Positions 7,013 through 16,324 are shown, counted from the stretch's first letter. The stretch: DNA of 59,901 nucleotides from Erysipelotrichaceae bacterium (GCA_030526485.1 JAUNCS010000007.1:1-59901), one strand, 5' to 3'. Numbers and translations are program-made. The notes: a model not told the origin generated them from the sequence alone.

Positions 7013-8068
7013 ATGAGTGATAAGTCTGAAAGAATAAAACAAGCTAATTTAAGAAAAGAAGCTGATCTGATTATTGAAACCCTGCCTAGATGTGCCAGAT
7101 TATATTTTCGTAATATCCGAATTGAAAACAAATCAGAACGTACAATTAAACAATATGCATATGACATTAAGGGATTCTTTGAATTTGTAGCCAATACCGA
7201 TAAGTTTTCTAATAAGGATTTAAATAAATTATCGATTGGTGATATTTTAAACGAACTTGATAAAGAAGATCTGCAGGATTATATTGATACGATTGCTACA
7301 TATGAGACAAATAATGAAATGAGGATATCATCCCCCTCTTATATTTCACGTAAGATTTCTTCTTTAAAGTCTTTCTATAAGTATTATTATGACTGTGGCG
7401 ATATTAAACATAATCCATCTACCCTTTTAAAGAATCCTAAATTAAAACAGAAGAATATTCTAATTATGGAAAAAGATGAAATAAATAGAATTATTGAAGC
7501 TGTTAAATCAGAAGATGGCTTGTCTGAACGTGAATTAAAGTTTCATAAGCAGACACTGCAAAGAGACCTGGCCATAATGATGCTGTTTCTGGGAACTGGT
7601 ATCCGTGTATCGGAACTCGTGGGAATTGATATGTCTGATTTAGACTTTAGAGAAGCTTCTTTAAAAGTAGTAAGAAAAGGTGGCGATGAAGACGAGGTCT
7701 TCTTCTCTTCTTCAGTACAGGCACAGCTTGAAACCTATATCAATACAGAAAGAGATATTCTTCTAGATGGTAAGGATGAAGCTGCCCTTTTCATTTCCAA
7801 TAAGAAAACAAGAATGACTGATAGATCAGTAGAAATGCTGATTAAGAAGTATTCTATGAAGGCTGGCCTAAATAAAAAGATTACTCCCCACGCTCTTAGA
7901 AGAACATTCGGGACTAATCTTTATGAAAGTACCGGTGATATTTATTTAACAGCTAATGCCCTTCATCATAAGTCGGTGGACACTACAAGACAGCACTATG
8001 TCCGCAAGAATCGCGAAATGACCCGTGATGCCGTAACGAGACTACAGATGTTCGATAATAATGATTAA
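7013..8068 (+). CDS. Tyrosine recombinase, XerS-like
   Basis: Site-specific tyrosine recombinase (351 aa) probably acting in chromosome dimer resolution. The N-terminal SAM-like core-binding domain (about 30-140) has SERTIKQYAYDIKGFFEF. The catalytic domain has RDLAIMMLFLGTGIRVSELV (first Arg), VRKGG (Lys), HALRRTFGT (His-x-x-Arg), HHKSVDTTRQHYV (second His and the tyrosine nucleophile). Length and internal motifs match XerS of streptococci better than the ~300-aa XerC/XerD. I use the ATG at 7013. A GTG at 6995 lies inside the promoter. It is convergent with the next gene, sharing the stop bases TTAA. Confidence 0.85.
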   Translation: MSDKSERIKQANLRKEADLIIETLPRCARLYFRNIRIENKSERTIKQYAYDIKGFFEFVANTDKFSNKDLNKLSIGDILNELDKEDLQDYIDTIATYETNNEMRISSPSYISRKISSLKSFYKYYYDCGDIKHNPSTLLKNPKLKQKNILIMEKDEINRIIEAVKSEDGLSERELKFHKQTLQRDLAIMMLFLGTGIRVSELVGIDMSDLDFREASLKVVRKGGDEDEVFFSSSVQAQLETYINTERDILLDGKDEAALFISNKKTRMTDRSVEMLIKKYSMKAGLNKKITPHALRRTFGTNLYESTGDIYLTANALHHKSVDTTRQHYVRKNREMTRDAVTRLQMFDNND

Positions 8069-8835
8069 ATAAAATTACTGATATCCAGATATTTCTCATC
8101 AAGCTCTACAATTGTGTAATCTTTACCGTTGTAGTGCTTTTTATTAGCGATAATTTCGTCTAATTCCTTCTTGTTTATATCAGCCTTATAGTCATCATAA
8201 TGAATGGCTGCTGACTTATCTTCAAAGTTGGTATAAAGCTGCATCAGATATTCGGTAAACTGCTCAGTTGCCGGGATATCAAGAAGGCAATTATAGAATC
8301 TGCAGATGACCATCTGTAAATATTTCCGGTCTTTAATAATGTCAAATTCTTCAATGAAGTGCAGCTTCTTGGTGTAGAAAGTTGTAAACATCTTAAAACT
8401 ACCTTCTGGTTCATTGGCTTCTTCTTCCATGAAGTTCTTAAAATTGTTAATAATAACATCATAGGCCAACTTATAAGAATCCATAAAGAAACGACTATCC
8501 AGTGCTGATTTGTTATATAAACCAAAAGTGTATTCTTCAGTTCTTTTTAGTACAAATTCCACGAACTTTTCAGCTGTAAAGACGTGAGACAAACATACAT
8601 CTCTTAATAGAACAGAAGACTTATTGAAATTACTTGGCTTAAATGGTTTGGCGTGTTTATATAGTGGAATCCTTAACTTGAAAGGTTCAACAATATTCAA
8701 ACAGTGTCCAGCTGTATCGCTGATTTCAAAACGGTAGTTTGCTGATTCAAAATAATTATCTACAAGTTCAGAAATTACCGCTTCCATTGATTCTTCGTCA
8801 TAATCTTCACTGGCGTCTTTTGGGTAGCTACCCAA
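8065..8835 (-). CDS. Conserved protein of unknown function; 5' end apparently frameshifted
   Basis: The main frame encodes about 256 residues and opens only at a TTG (8835) with no well-placed Shine-Dalgarno sequence. A stop lies just upstream in this frame. Acidic N-terminal stretch (SEDYDEESMEAVISELVDNY), then mixed alpha/beta sequence rich in aromatic residues, for example RDVCLSHVFTAEKFVEFVLK. No signal peptide, membrane segment or known motif is visible. A strong Shine-Dalgarno and ATG exist 41 bases upstream in the +1 frame, so the true product probably joins the two frames. I do not recognise the family. It lies downstream of hflX. Confidence 0.6.
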   Translation of the reverse strand: MGSYPKDASEDYDEESMEAVISELVDNYFESANYRFEISDTAGHCLNIVEPFKLRIPLYKHAKPFKPSNFNKSSVLLRDVCLSHVFTAEKFVEFVLKRTEEYTFGLYNKSALDSRFFMDSYKLAYDVIINNFKNFMEEEANEPEGSFKMFTTFYTKKLHFIEEFDIIKDRKYLQMVICRFYNCLLDIPATEQFTEYLMQLYTNFEDKSAAIHYDDYKADINKKELDEIIANKKHYNGKDYTIVELDEKYLDISNFI

Positions 8836-8876
8836 TAAAAGAATTCCAAACCTTCTCTAAAAGTACTCATTATCAT
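8775..8876 (-). other. Short out-of-frame 5' ORF with the strong start of the downstream gene
   Basis: AGAGGAG stands just ahead of ATGATAATG (ATGs at 8876 and 8870). This opens a 33-codon ORF starting MIMSTFREGLEFFYW and stopping at 8775 inside the larger ORF. A -1 shift near 8835-8840 (CTTTTATTGGG) would join MSTFREGLEFFY to GSYPKDAS and give a single protein of about 270 aa. This could be a natural mutation, an assembly error or programmed frameshifting. Confidence 0.5.
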
Positions 8877-8909
8877 GTCTCCTCTTTTATTTTTAATAAT
8901 TATAAATCT

Positions 8910-10142
8910 TTATTTTTTGATAAACTTGATAAACTTGCTGATATTTTCTTCGCTTCCAGATATTTTGTACTTAGCACCCTCTTCTTCATCAGATAGTTTT
9001 TCAATATTCATAATTGATTTAAACTGACTTAAAACATTAAGTTTGTTGTAAGGAATTAAGACTTCTCTTGTTTCATCACTTGGATATAACTTATTGATAA
9101 TCTTATCTAATAGGTTATTGATTCCTTCATTGGTCTTGGTAGATATCTGAATGAGATTATTGTCTCTTGTATCTAAAAGGTCAATCTTGTTGTAGACTTC
9201 AATGATTTCAATATTATCAGCTTCTATTTCTCTTAAAGTATCATTAGTGATCTGTCTAAGTAAGGCAATATTAGGGTTATTGGCATCTAAAACGTGTAGT
9301 AAGAGATCAGCTTCCTTGGCTACCTTTAAAGTTGATTTAAAGGCCTCTATGAGCTCGTGAGGCAAATCTGAGACAAATCCAACTGTATCAAATAACAGAA
9401 ATTCAAAGTTTTTATATTTAATCTTGCGGACACTGGTGTCTAAGGTAGCAAAGAGCTGGTCTTTTTCATAGACTTCCTTATCTTCTTTATCATTCAGTCT
9501 TAAGAGATTATTCATTAAAGAAGACTTGCCGGCATTGGTATAACCTACTAGTGCTACTTTCTTAATAGCTGATTTATCCCTGGAATTGGTTTGAGCAGAC
9601 TTTCTTTTCTCCAGATCTTTTAATTCTTCATTTAAATCAAAGATGCGCTTTTCCATCTTTCTCTTGATTAAATTGGCTCTGGTTTCACCCTGACCCTTAT
9701 TCTTAAAACCACCACCCCTGGCCTTATCTTCGTTAGTATATTCCTTTAAGGCTCTTGGTATCTGATACTTAAGCTTGGCAACTTCGGTTTGAATAATTGC
9801 TTCCTTACTGCGGGCACGATTTGAAAAGATATCCAGAATTAACTGGGTTCTATCAAGAATATCAACGCCTAAATGTTCCTCTAAATTAGAAACGGTATTG
9901 ATTGGAAGATTGTTATAGAAAACAAGTAAGTCGACATCAGTTTCTTCAATCAAAAGTTTTAGTTCTTCCAGTTTTCCCTTTCTAAAACCGTAGTTTGGGT
10001 CAATACTTCTGGAAGATTGCGATATAAAGTTAATAATTTCAATATTGGCAGCTAAACAAAGATTCTTACATTCTTCAATTAATTCATCAAAGTAGTCATC
10101 ATTATTGTCTAGTTTAATTGCTGCTAGTACGGCTTTTCTCAT
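8910..10142 (-). CDS. hflX: GTPase HflX
   Basis: Ribosome-associated GTPase (410 aa) that splits or rescues stalled 70S ribosomes under stress. The N-terminal HflX domain contains the substrate-like loop around GFRKGKLEEL and the conserved LDRTQLILDIF. A coiled coil follows near 155-185 (ENANLIK-type segment, here TRANLIKRKMEKRIFDLNEE). The G domain has the P-loop GYTNAGKSS, DTVGFVSDLP and NKIDLL. AAGGAG precedes the ATG. It is the last recognised gene of the nusB-to-recN run, separated from recN by a small hairpin. Confidence 0.95.
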   Translation of the reverse strand: MRKAVLAAIKLDNNDDYFDELIEECKNLCLAANIEIINFISQSSRSIDPNYGFRKGKLEELKLLIEETDVDLLVFYNNLPINTVSNLEEHLGVDILDRTQLILDIFSNRARSKEAIIQTEVAKLKYQIPRALKEYTNEDKARGGGFKNKGQGETRANLIKRKMEKRIFDLNEELKDLEKRKSAQTNSRDKSAIKKVALVGYTNAGKSSLMNNLLRLNDKEDKEVYEKDQLFATLDTSVRKIKYKNFEFLLFDTVGFVSDLPHELIEAFKSTLKVAKEADLLLHVLDANNPNIALLRQITNDTLREIEADNIEIIEVYNKIDLLDTRDNNLIQISTKTNEGINNLLDKIINKLYPSDETREVLIPYNKLNVLSQFKSIMNIEKLSDEEEGAKYKISGSEENISKFIKFIKK

Positions 10143-10159
10143 ACGCTCTCCTTATAAGA

Positions 10160-10179
10160 AAACCAGCATAAGCTGGTTT
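10160..10179 (-). terminator. Hairpin between recN and hflX
   Basis: AAACCAGC / GCTGGTTT with a 4-base loop overlaps the recN stop. The T-tract on the minus strand is short (TTTTCTTAT), so it is probably a leaky terminator or mRNA-processing hairpin. Confidence 0.6.
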
Positions 10180-11833
10180 ATAGATTCTTTATTTTATTCT
10201 GGCAGTCGTCATATAGTTCCTTAGCTGCCTCTAAGGCTTTTTCATTAGTGCTTGTATTAGAAATAGAAGCCAGTTCCTTAATGATTTCCTCATTTTCTAA
10301 AGGTCTAACATGAGTGATAGAGCTTGTTTCATTATCCTGTTTGTAAATCAGTAAATGATGATTTGCACAAGCTGCTACCGGCGCCAAATGGGAAATGCAT
10401 AATACCTGTATAGCTTTACCAATCTTGGCAATTTTTTGACCAACAGCTAAAGCTACTTTACCAGATACACCAGTATCGATTTCATCAAGAATCAGTAAGT
10501 CAGTCTTGCTGATCTTAGCGAAAGCCACTTTTAGTGACAGCATCAGTCTTGATATTTCACCGCCTGATGCGACATTCTTTAATGGCTTAGGTTCTTCACC
10601 CTTATTTAAAGAAACATAGAATTCAACATCATCATAGCCCTTACCGTTAAGATCTGCTTCATTAAAGATAATCTTGAAATTACAGTTTGGTAACAGTAAA
10701 TCATCAGTTTCCTGCTTGATTTCTTTTTCCAGTTCCTTAGCAGCATCAATTCTTCTTTTATGAATTTCATCTGCCTTATCCTTAGCTGATTTAAAGGCCT
10801 TATCCAGCTCTTTTTGTTTATCGGCTAAAACGGTATCTCTATCATTAAATAAGTCTAAATCAGCCTTTAATTTGGCTTTTAAAGCAATCAGACCTTCAGT
10901 ATCAGTCTTATGTTTTCTCTTTAGCTTGCCATAAAGATATAAACGTTCCTGTATTCTATCCAGATCAAGTTCTTCATTATCAAATGAATTAAGGATATCC
11001 TTTAATTCATCCATATTTTCATCAAGTGAATAATATAAAGAATTAAGATTTTCCTTGATTAAAGAGATCTTATCATCATCGATATCAAGCTCATTTATCA
11101 GATCGTAAAGCTTTTCCTTAACACCGGCATCTTCATCATATAAAGAGATGGCATTGTTTAAGACACTAAGATATTTTTCAGAAGACTTGCTGCGCTTTTC
11201 TAAACTTAGCAGTTCATCTTCTTCATCAAGAGAAAGATTAGCCTCATCAAGTTCCTTATAGTCATAAGTAATTAACTCAATTTCTCTTTCGTTATAAGTG
11301 TTGTTTAAAAGTTCATTATATTCCTTGGCAACTTTCTTATAAGCAGAATAAAGAGAGTGATATTCATTTAATAAATCTTCGTTATCTGCATAACGGTCTA
11401 AGGTATACAACTGATTATTCTTGTTGAATAAGTATTGAGAATCCTTTTGCGAATGGATATCAACATAATCAGCCAGTAATTCATTTAAAAAGTTTAGAGT
11501 TACGCTGGACTGATTAATCTTGATGGAATTTTTATTGTCTTTAGAAATAACTCTTTTAACGATAATTTCCCCATCATATTCAATATCCTGTTCATCCAGC
11601 TTCTTGGCCAAATCAGGATCATCAATTTCAAAGACACCTTCAATAATAGCTTTTTCTTCATTGGCCTTAACGACTGATGAATCACTTCTGCCTTTTAGTA
11701 AAAGTGATAAGGCACCCACAATAATTGACTTACCAGCACCTGTTTCACCAGTGAACACATTAAAACCCTTTTCAAACTCAATTGAAAGATCATCGATTAT
11801 AGCGTAATTTTTAATTCTTAAACTCTTAAGCAT
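10178..11833 (-). CDS. recN: DNA repair protein RecN
   Basis: SMC-like ATPase (551 aa) that acts early at DNA double-strand breaks. N-terminal Walker A is FTGETGAGKSIIVGAL (about 29-44). A long charged coiled coil occupies about residues 150-370. The C-terminal lobe has SGGEISRLMLSLK, and Walker B LLILDEIDTGVSG followed by the switch segment CISHLAP. Its ATG lies inside the end of dxs (8-base overlap), so the two are coupled. In many Bacillota argR and a TlyA-type gene stand between dxs and recN. Both are missing here. Confidence 0.96.
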   Translation of the reverse strand: MLKSLRIKNYAIIDDLSIEFEKGFNVFTGETGAGKSIIVGALSLLLKGRSDSSVVKANEEKAIIEGVFEIDDPDLAKKLDEQDIEYDGEIIVKRVISKDNKNSIKINQSSVTLNFLNELLADYVDIHSQKDSQYLFNKNNQLYTLDRYADNEDLLNEYHSLYSAYKKVAKEYNELLNNTYNEREIELITYDYKELDEANLSLDEEDELLSLEKRSKSSEKYLSVLNNAISLYDEDAGVKEKLYDLINELDIDDDKISLIKENLNSLYYSLDENMDELKDILNSFDNEELDLDRIQERLYLYGKLKRKHKTDTEGLIALKAKLKADLDLFNDRDTVLADKQKELDKAFKSAKDKADEIHKRRIDAAKELEKEIKQETDDLLLPNCNFKIIFNEADLNGKGYDDVEFYVSLNKGEEPKPLKNVASGGEISRLMLSLKVAFAKISKTDLLILDEIDTGVSGKVALAVGQKIAKIGKAIQVLCISHLAPVAACANHHLLIYKQDNETSSITHVRPLENEEIIKELASISNTSTNEKALEAAKELYDDCQNKIKNL

Positions 11834-13688
11834 TTATAGTCTTTTCTATGAACGAAAATAATGTTTTTAAATCCAGTCCCAGCGATTCCTTGATTAAAGC
11901 AGTATCGCCATGTTTCACAAAGATATCATCTACACCAAAAATATAGACAGGTACAGAGATATTATTCTTATTTAATAATTCCAGAATATCATCACCGATA
12001 CCACCCTTGATCATATCGTTGGTATAAATGAAAATTGGTTTTTTATTAGAAGCAATCTCTAATAACATTTCTTCATCAATCGGCTTGATGAATCGAGCGT
12101 TATATAAGTTATAAGGCAGCATGTTGTCATTGATTACCTTACCAATCCTGATAACATCATTACCATAAGTGATAATGTTTGCCTTAACGTCTTCATTTAT
12201 TAATTCTTTAGCCCAAGTACCTGGCTTAATATCCATTGGCACATGCTTGTCATAAACAATAGAACCTCTTGGATATCTTATTGCGAATGGACAATTCATC
12301 TTAAAACCAAGTTCTAAGAGGTTTTCAATTTCATTTGAATCCTTACCCTCAGTAATTACCATGTTTGGTAATGGTCTCATAAAGCCAATATCAAATACAC
12401 CCTGGTGTGAATCGCCATCTTCGCCTACAATAGATGCTCTATCAATTCCTAATACTACCGGTAAGTTCATACGGCAGATATCATGGTTTATCTGATCGTA
12501 AGCTCTTTGTAAGAATGAAGAATAAACAGATACAAATGGTTTCTTGCCATTAAGGGCTAAGCCACTGGCAAAAGTTAAGGCGTGATCTTCCGCAATACCG
12601 CAGTCAAATGAACGCTTTGGATATTTCGCAAAGACATCATTTAAGGCCGAACCGGAAATCATAGCTGGGGTAATAGCTACTACATCGCCATTACTGTCCA
12701 TGATGTTTAATAAGTGGTCGGATACAATCTTGGAATATGACTTGTAGTTGTCTGGTGTTTTAGCCAGCATTTCACCAGTCTTAACATCAAACTTGCCTAC
12801 GCCGTGCCACTTACCACTGCTGTCGTTTTCGGTATATTTATAGCCCTTGCCTTTCTTGGTAACCACATGAACCACTACCGGTCCATCCTTGGTTTTAGCT
12901 GTTTCAAAGGCATGTATTAAATCATGGATATTATGACCATCTACTGGTCCTAAATAATCAATGTCAAAATCATCAAAGATGTAGGCATCAATCATCTTGT
13001 TGCGAATATTCTTTTTAACTTCCTTAATACTTTCAATAGTCTCACTGCCGTGTTTGGCATTCATTAAGAAGTCTTTTACATCATGCTTTAATTCCAGATA
13101 GCCCTTAGAAGATCTTAAAGCTCCAAAAGCCTTGGTTAAAGCACCGACATTTTTAGAGATAGACATATTATTATCATTAAAGACAATAATAACTTTAGAC
13201 TTTAAATCACCAATCTGATTTAAGGCTTCTAAAGACATACCGCTGGATAAGGCACCATCGCCTACTACTGGTAAGATATGGTAGTCCTCATTGTTTAAGT
13301 CACGGGCTACCGCCATACCTAAAGCAGTAGATAGAGAAGTAGATGAATGCCCTGCTTCGAAGCAATCGTGTTCACTTTCATTTCTTCTCTGGAAACCCGC
13401 CATCCCATTAAACTGTCTAAGTGTTGGGAAGTCCTTGGCTCTTCCGGTTAAAATCTTGTGGATGTAAGACTGGTGCCCTACATCGAATAAGAATTTGTCT
13501 TTTGGTGAATTGAAACAGTAATGCATGGCGATAGTAAGTTCTACTACACCTAAATTACTAGATAAATGACCGCCAGTTTTAGAAACTGATTCAAGCAAAA
13601 AATCACGAATATCTTTCGCCAGGTCATTCATTTCTTTAACTGTTAAATCCTTCAAAAAAGAAGGATCCTTGATTTCACTTATATTCAT
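11826..13688 (-). CDS. dxs: 1-deoxy-D-xylulose-5-phosphate synthase
   Basis: Thiamin-diphosphate enzyme (620 aa) that condenses pyruvate with glyceraldehyde 3-phosphate, the first step of the MEP isoprenoid pathway. The TPP motif runs from VVGDGALSSGMSLEALNQIG to IVFNDNNMSIS (about 148-180). The N-terminal GHQSYIHKILTGR and the central DRASIVGEDGDSHQG are also typical, and a transketolase C-terminal domain follows. The start codon directly follows the ispA stop with no gap, so ispA and dxs form one transcription unit that supplies polyprenyl diphosphates. Confidence 0.97.
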   Translation of the reverse strand: MNISEIKDPSFLKDLTVKEMNDLAKDIRDFLLESVSKTGGHLSSNLGVVELTIAMHYCFNSPKDKFLFDVGHQSYIHKILTGRAKDFPTLRQFNGMAGFQRRNESEHDCFEAGHSSTSLSTALGMAVARDLNNEDYHILPVVGDGALSSGMSLEALNQIGDLKSKVIIVFNDNNMSISKNVGALTKAFGALRSSKGYLELKHDVKDFLMNAKHGSETIESIKEVKKNIRNKMIDAYIFDDFDIDYLGPVDGHNIHDLIHAFETAKTKDGPVVVHVVTKKGKGYKYTENDSSGKWHGVGKFDVKTGEMLAKTPDNYKSYSKIVSDHLLNIMDSNGDVVAITPAMISGSALNDVFAKYPKRSFDCGIAEDHALTFASGLALNGKKPFVSVYSSFLQRAYDQINHDICRMNLPVVLGIDRASIVGEDGDSHQGVFDIGFMRPLPNMVITEGKDSNEIENLLELGFKMNCPFAIRYPRGSIVYDKHVPMDIKPGTWAKELINEDVKANIITYGNDVIRIGKVINDNMLPYNLYNARFIKPIDEEMLLEIASNKKPIFIYTNDMIKGGIGDDILELLNKNNISVPVYIFGVDDIFVKHGDTALIKESLGLDLKTLFSFIEKTINA

Positions 13689-14513
13689 TTATCGATTAGC
13701 CATTCTATCAATTATTTCTAAAATGTATTGAGTATCAAAAGGAGCATCCTTTAGATATTCTCTTAGTTCCTTAAATTCATTATCAATATGTTCTTTTAAT
13801 TCTTCAACTGTTTTGAACTTTAAGGCAGTAATTTTATCATTACGAACATCGGAATTAGACTTGCCTGTTTCCTTTTCACTCTTGATAATGTCAAATAAGT
13901 CATCTTGGTTCTGGAAAACTACACCCAGCATTGAACCCAGTTTTTCAAAATATTCATACTTATCGTTTCCAGCAATAAACATCGGTGCCAGACAGGCAAA
14001 CTTAAATAAGCCAGATGTCTTATTATCCTGAATTTCAAACAGTTCTTCAGCAGTGATTTCACCCTTGGCTGTAACATCCAGCAACTGGCCATAAATCATA
14101 CCAAAAAGACCAGAATACTTACATAGGGCATCAATCATTTTTACCTTAACTGAATCATTATAATCAGCTTCAGTAATGCAGCTGAAACTATGAGTAAGTA
14201 AAGAATCACCAGTTAAAATAGCGATATCTTCACCAAATTTCTTATGACAAGATGGTTTACCACGACGCATGTCATCATTATCCATGCCTGGTAAATCATC
14301 ATGAATTAATGAATAAGTCTGAATATATTCCAAAGCACTGGCAACACCATAGGCTTCCTTTTCATCAATACCAAAACCCTTGGTAATCGCAAAGATAATC
14401 TGTGGTCTAAAGCGCTGACCACCTTCTAAGCAGTATTCCATAGCTTCTTTGATGGTATTGTTCTTAAGCTTGTTTAAAGTTCCATATAAGTATTCTTCAA
14501 AATTCTTATTCAT
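13689..14513 (-). CDS. ispA: Polyprenyl (farnesyl) diphosphate synthase
   Basis: Trans-isoprenyl diphosphate synthase (274 aa) that builds C15 chains from DMAPP and IPP. The first aspartate-rich motif is DDLPGMDNDDMRRGKPSCH, an IspA-type spacing. The second is QNQDDLFDI. GGQRFRPQI near the N terminus binds IPP. I start it at the ATG at 14513, which overlaps the xseB stop (ATGAATAA). The open frame extends to 14552 but only over xseB. Order xseA-xseB-ispA-dxs is typical of Bacillota. Confidence 0.95.
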   Translation of the reverse strand: MNKNFEEYLYGTLNKLKNNTIKEAMEYCLEGGQRFRPQIIFAITKGFGIDEKEAYGVASALEYIQTYSLIHDDLPGMDNDDMRRGKPSCHKKFGEDIAILTGDSLLTHSFSCITEADYNDSVKVKMIDALCKYSGLFGMIYGQLLDVTAKGEITAEELFEIQDNKTSGLFKFACLAPMFIAGNDKYEYFEKLGSMLGVVFQNQDDLFDIIKSEKETGKSNSDVRNDKITALKFKTVEELKEHIDNEFKELREYLKDAPFDTQYILEIIDRMANR

Positions 14514-14703
14514 TGTTGTTTTCCTTATCAATATTATCGATTTTTTCTTCAAATGATTTTAACTGCAGTTTAAGTTCTTTTGAAAGCTTTAAACCTTCTT
14601 CATATAGTTTGATACTGGTATCTAAATCAGTATCTTCGTTATCCAATTGTTCAACAATTGTCTTAAGTTTATTCATCTTATCTTCAAATTTGATTTCTGA
14701 CAT
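14506..14703 (-). CDS. xseB: Exodeoxyribonuclease VII small subunit
   Basis: Small helical subunit (65 aa) of exonuclease VII, which digests single-stranded DNA with XseA. Signature residues are FEDKMNKLKTIVEQLDN followed by LDTSIKLYEEGLKLSKEL. AAGGAG lies in the 3' end of xseA. It overlaps the ispA start by 8 bases. Confidence 0.95.
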   Translation of the reverse strand: MSEIKFEDKMNKLKTIVEQLDNEDTDLDTSIKLYEEGLKLSKELKLQLKSFEEKIDNIDKENNNE

Positions 14704-14705
14704 AT

Positions 14706-15953
14706 TTACTCCTTGATAGAACCCTTTCTGATACCATCGGATAATCTGATATCGACAGTATCCCCTACCTTTAAATCATTTACACTACTTACTATTTTAT
14801 TATTTACAGAGACTATTGAGAAACCTCTCTTCAAAGTAGAATTTAAAGAATAGGCATTTAATAAGTCACTGCAGTTCTTTAGATTGTTATTTATCTTAAA
14901 AATCTTTTTATCGAGATTTAATTTCATCAGTTTCTGATAATTTGTTATCTGCATATCAATATTATCCAGAACCTTAGAGAAATTACTTAATCTTTGACAA
15001 TAGTAATCAATCTTTAAGATAGTCTTATCGATTAATAATTCCGGATTTAAAAGATATCTGTTGCCTGATAGCTTTTCGCTTTCTTTCTGATGATTATTAA
15101 TCTTATCTTTAATCAACGAACTAAGTTCATGTTTTAAGCCATTGATTTCTTCATTTACATCCATGATATTAGGTGTAATTAACTCAACTGTAGCAGTTGG
15201 CGTTGGAGCTCTTAAGTCAGCCACAAAGTCTGCTAAAGTAAAGTCCTGTTCATGTCCAATACCGGTAATAATGAAAGTCTTTAAACTGTAGATCGTTTTT
15301 ACCAGTTGTTCATCATTAAAACAGAAGAGGTCTTCAAATGAGCCACCACCCCTGGCCAGGATAATCGCATCATAGTCCTTATCGTCTGCAACCAATAAAT
15401 TTCTGATGATGTCTTTTGGAGCATCCATACCCTGTACAAGACTTGGATAATAGTCTACCTGACATAGTGGCCATCTTCTATTGAATTGCGTATTAATATC
15501 GGACATGGCAGCTGATTTGTCACCGACAATAACAGCTACTTTTTCTGGATAGGCAGTTTTAATTCCAACCTTATGTAAATCGTTAAAGTATCCTTCCTTG
15601 GCCAGACGATTCTTTAGTTCCTCATACTGCTGGTATAAGTCACCTAAACCATCTAATTTCATATTGTTTACATAAAGCTGTAACTGTCCAGAAACTTCAA
15701 AAAGTGATGTATTCGCACTAAGGACTACCTTATCGCCATTCTTTGGACTGAACTTTAAATATGCCGCTTTAGAAGCGAACATAACACAAGAAATAGATGC
15801 TTTTTCATCCTTTAATGTGAAGTATAAATGTCCTGAATTATGACGATGAAAGTTTGACAGTTCACCAGAAACCATCACCCCTTGTAACTTTTCATCACTA
15901 TCTAATTTGTGTTTTAAATATCTAACAAGTGTGGAAACACTTATTTTGCTCAT
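14706..15953 (-). CDS. xseA: Exodeoxyribonuclease VII large subunit
   Basis: Catalytic subunit (415 aa) of exonuclease VII. N-terminal OB fold (SVSTLVRYLKHKL, then VSGELSNFHRHNSGHLYFTL). The central catalytic domain has ILARGGGSFEDLFCFNDE and ITGIGHEQDFTLADFVAD, then RAPTPTATVE. A long helical region follows about residue 270. Its ATG overlaps the nusB stop (ATGA). Confidence 0.97.
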   Translation of the reverse strand: MSKISVSTLVRYLKHKLDSDEKLQGVMVSGELSNFHRHNSGHLYFTLKDEKASISCVMFASKAAYLKFSPKNGDKVVLSANTSLFEVSGQLQLYVNNMKLDGLGDLYQQYEELKNRLAKEGYFNDLHKVGIKTAYPEKVAVIVGDKSAAMSDINTQFNRRWPLCQVDYYPSLVQGMDAPKDIIRNLLVADDKDYDAIILARGGGSFEDLFCFNDEQLVKTIYSLKTFIITGIGHEQDFTLADFVADLRAPTPTATVELITPNIMDVNEEINGLKHELSSLIKDKINNHQKESEKLSGNRYLLNPELLIDKTILKIDYYCQRLSNFSKVLDNIDMQITNYQKLMKLNLDKKIFKINNNLKNCSDLLNAYSLNSTLKRGFSIVSVNNKIVSSVNDLKVGDTVDIRLSDGIRKGSIKE

Positions 15954-16318
15954 AGATTGTCAAGAACTCCGTTGATGTATTTATAAGAACTTTCATCAGA
16001 ATACTGCTTAGCGATTCTGATAGCTTCATCAATGATGATGTTTTTGTTATTGATACCTGTTTTAAATTCAGCAAAAGCTTCTAAAAGAATAGCCTGATCA
16101 ATAAAGCTTAATCTTTCAAAACGCCAGTTCTTTAAATGAGTACCAATTTCTTCAATATATACATCTTTGTTTTCAACCAGGTCATTTTTGATTGTATTAA
16201 AAAACTCATTATCATCACCTTCGAAATTTTCTTCGAATGAAGCTAATAAGTCGTTCTTTAATAATAAATGCTGGTATAGAGTTGTAACAATTTGAACCCT
16301 GTATTCGTGTCGATTCAT
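15950..16318 (-). CDS. nusB: Transcription antitermination factor NusB
   Basis: All-helical RNA-binding protein (122 aa) that with NusE/S10 binds boxA in rRNA operons. It starts MNRHEYRVQIVTTLYQHLL, and the C-terminal half has RLSFIDQAILLEAFAEF and IIIDEAIRIAKQYSDESSYK, the family signature. It heads the nusB-xseA-xseB-ispA-dxs-recN-hflX run. No Shine-Dalgarno sequence precedes the ATG. A perfect TATAAT ends 6 bases upstream, which predicts a leaderless message. Confidence 0.95.
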   Translation of the reverse strand: MNRHEYRVQIVTTLYQHLLLKNDLLASFEENFEGDDNEFFNTIKNDLVENKDVYIEEIGTHLKNWRFERLSFIDQAILLEAFAEFKTGINNKNIIIDEAIRIAKQYSDESSYKYINGVLDNL

Positions 16319-16324
16319 GAATTA

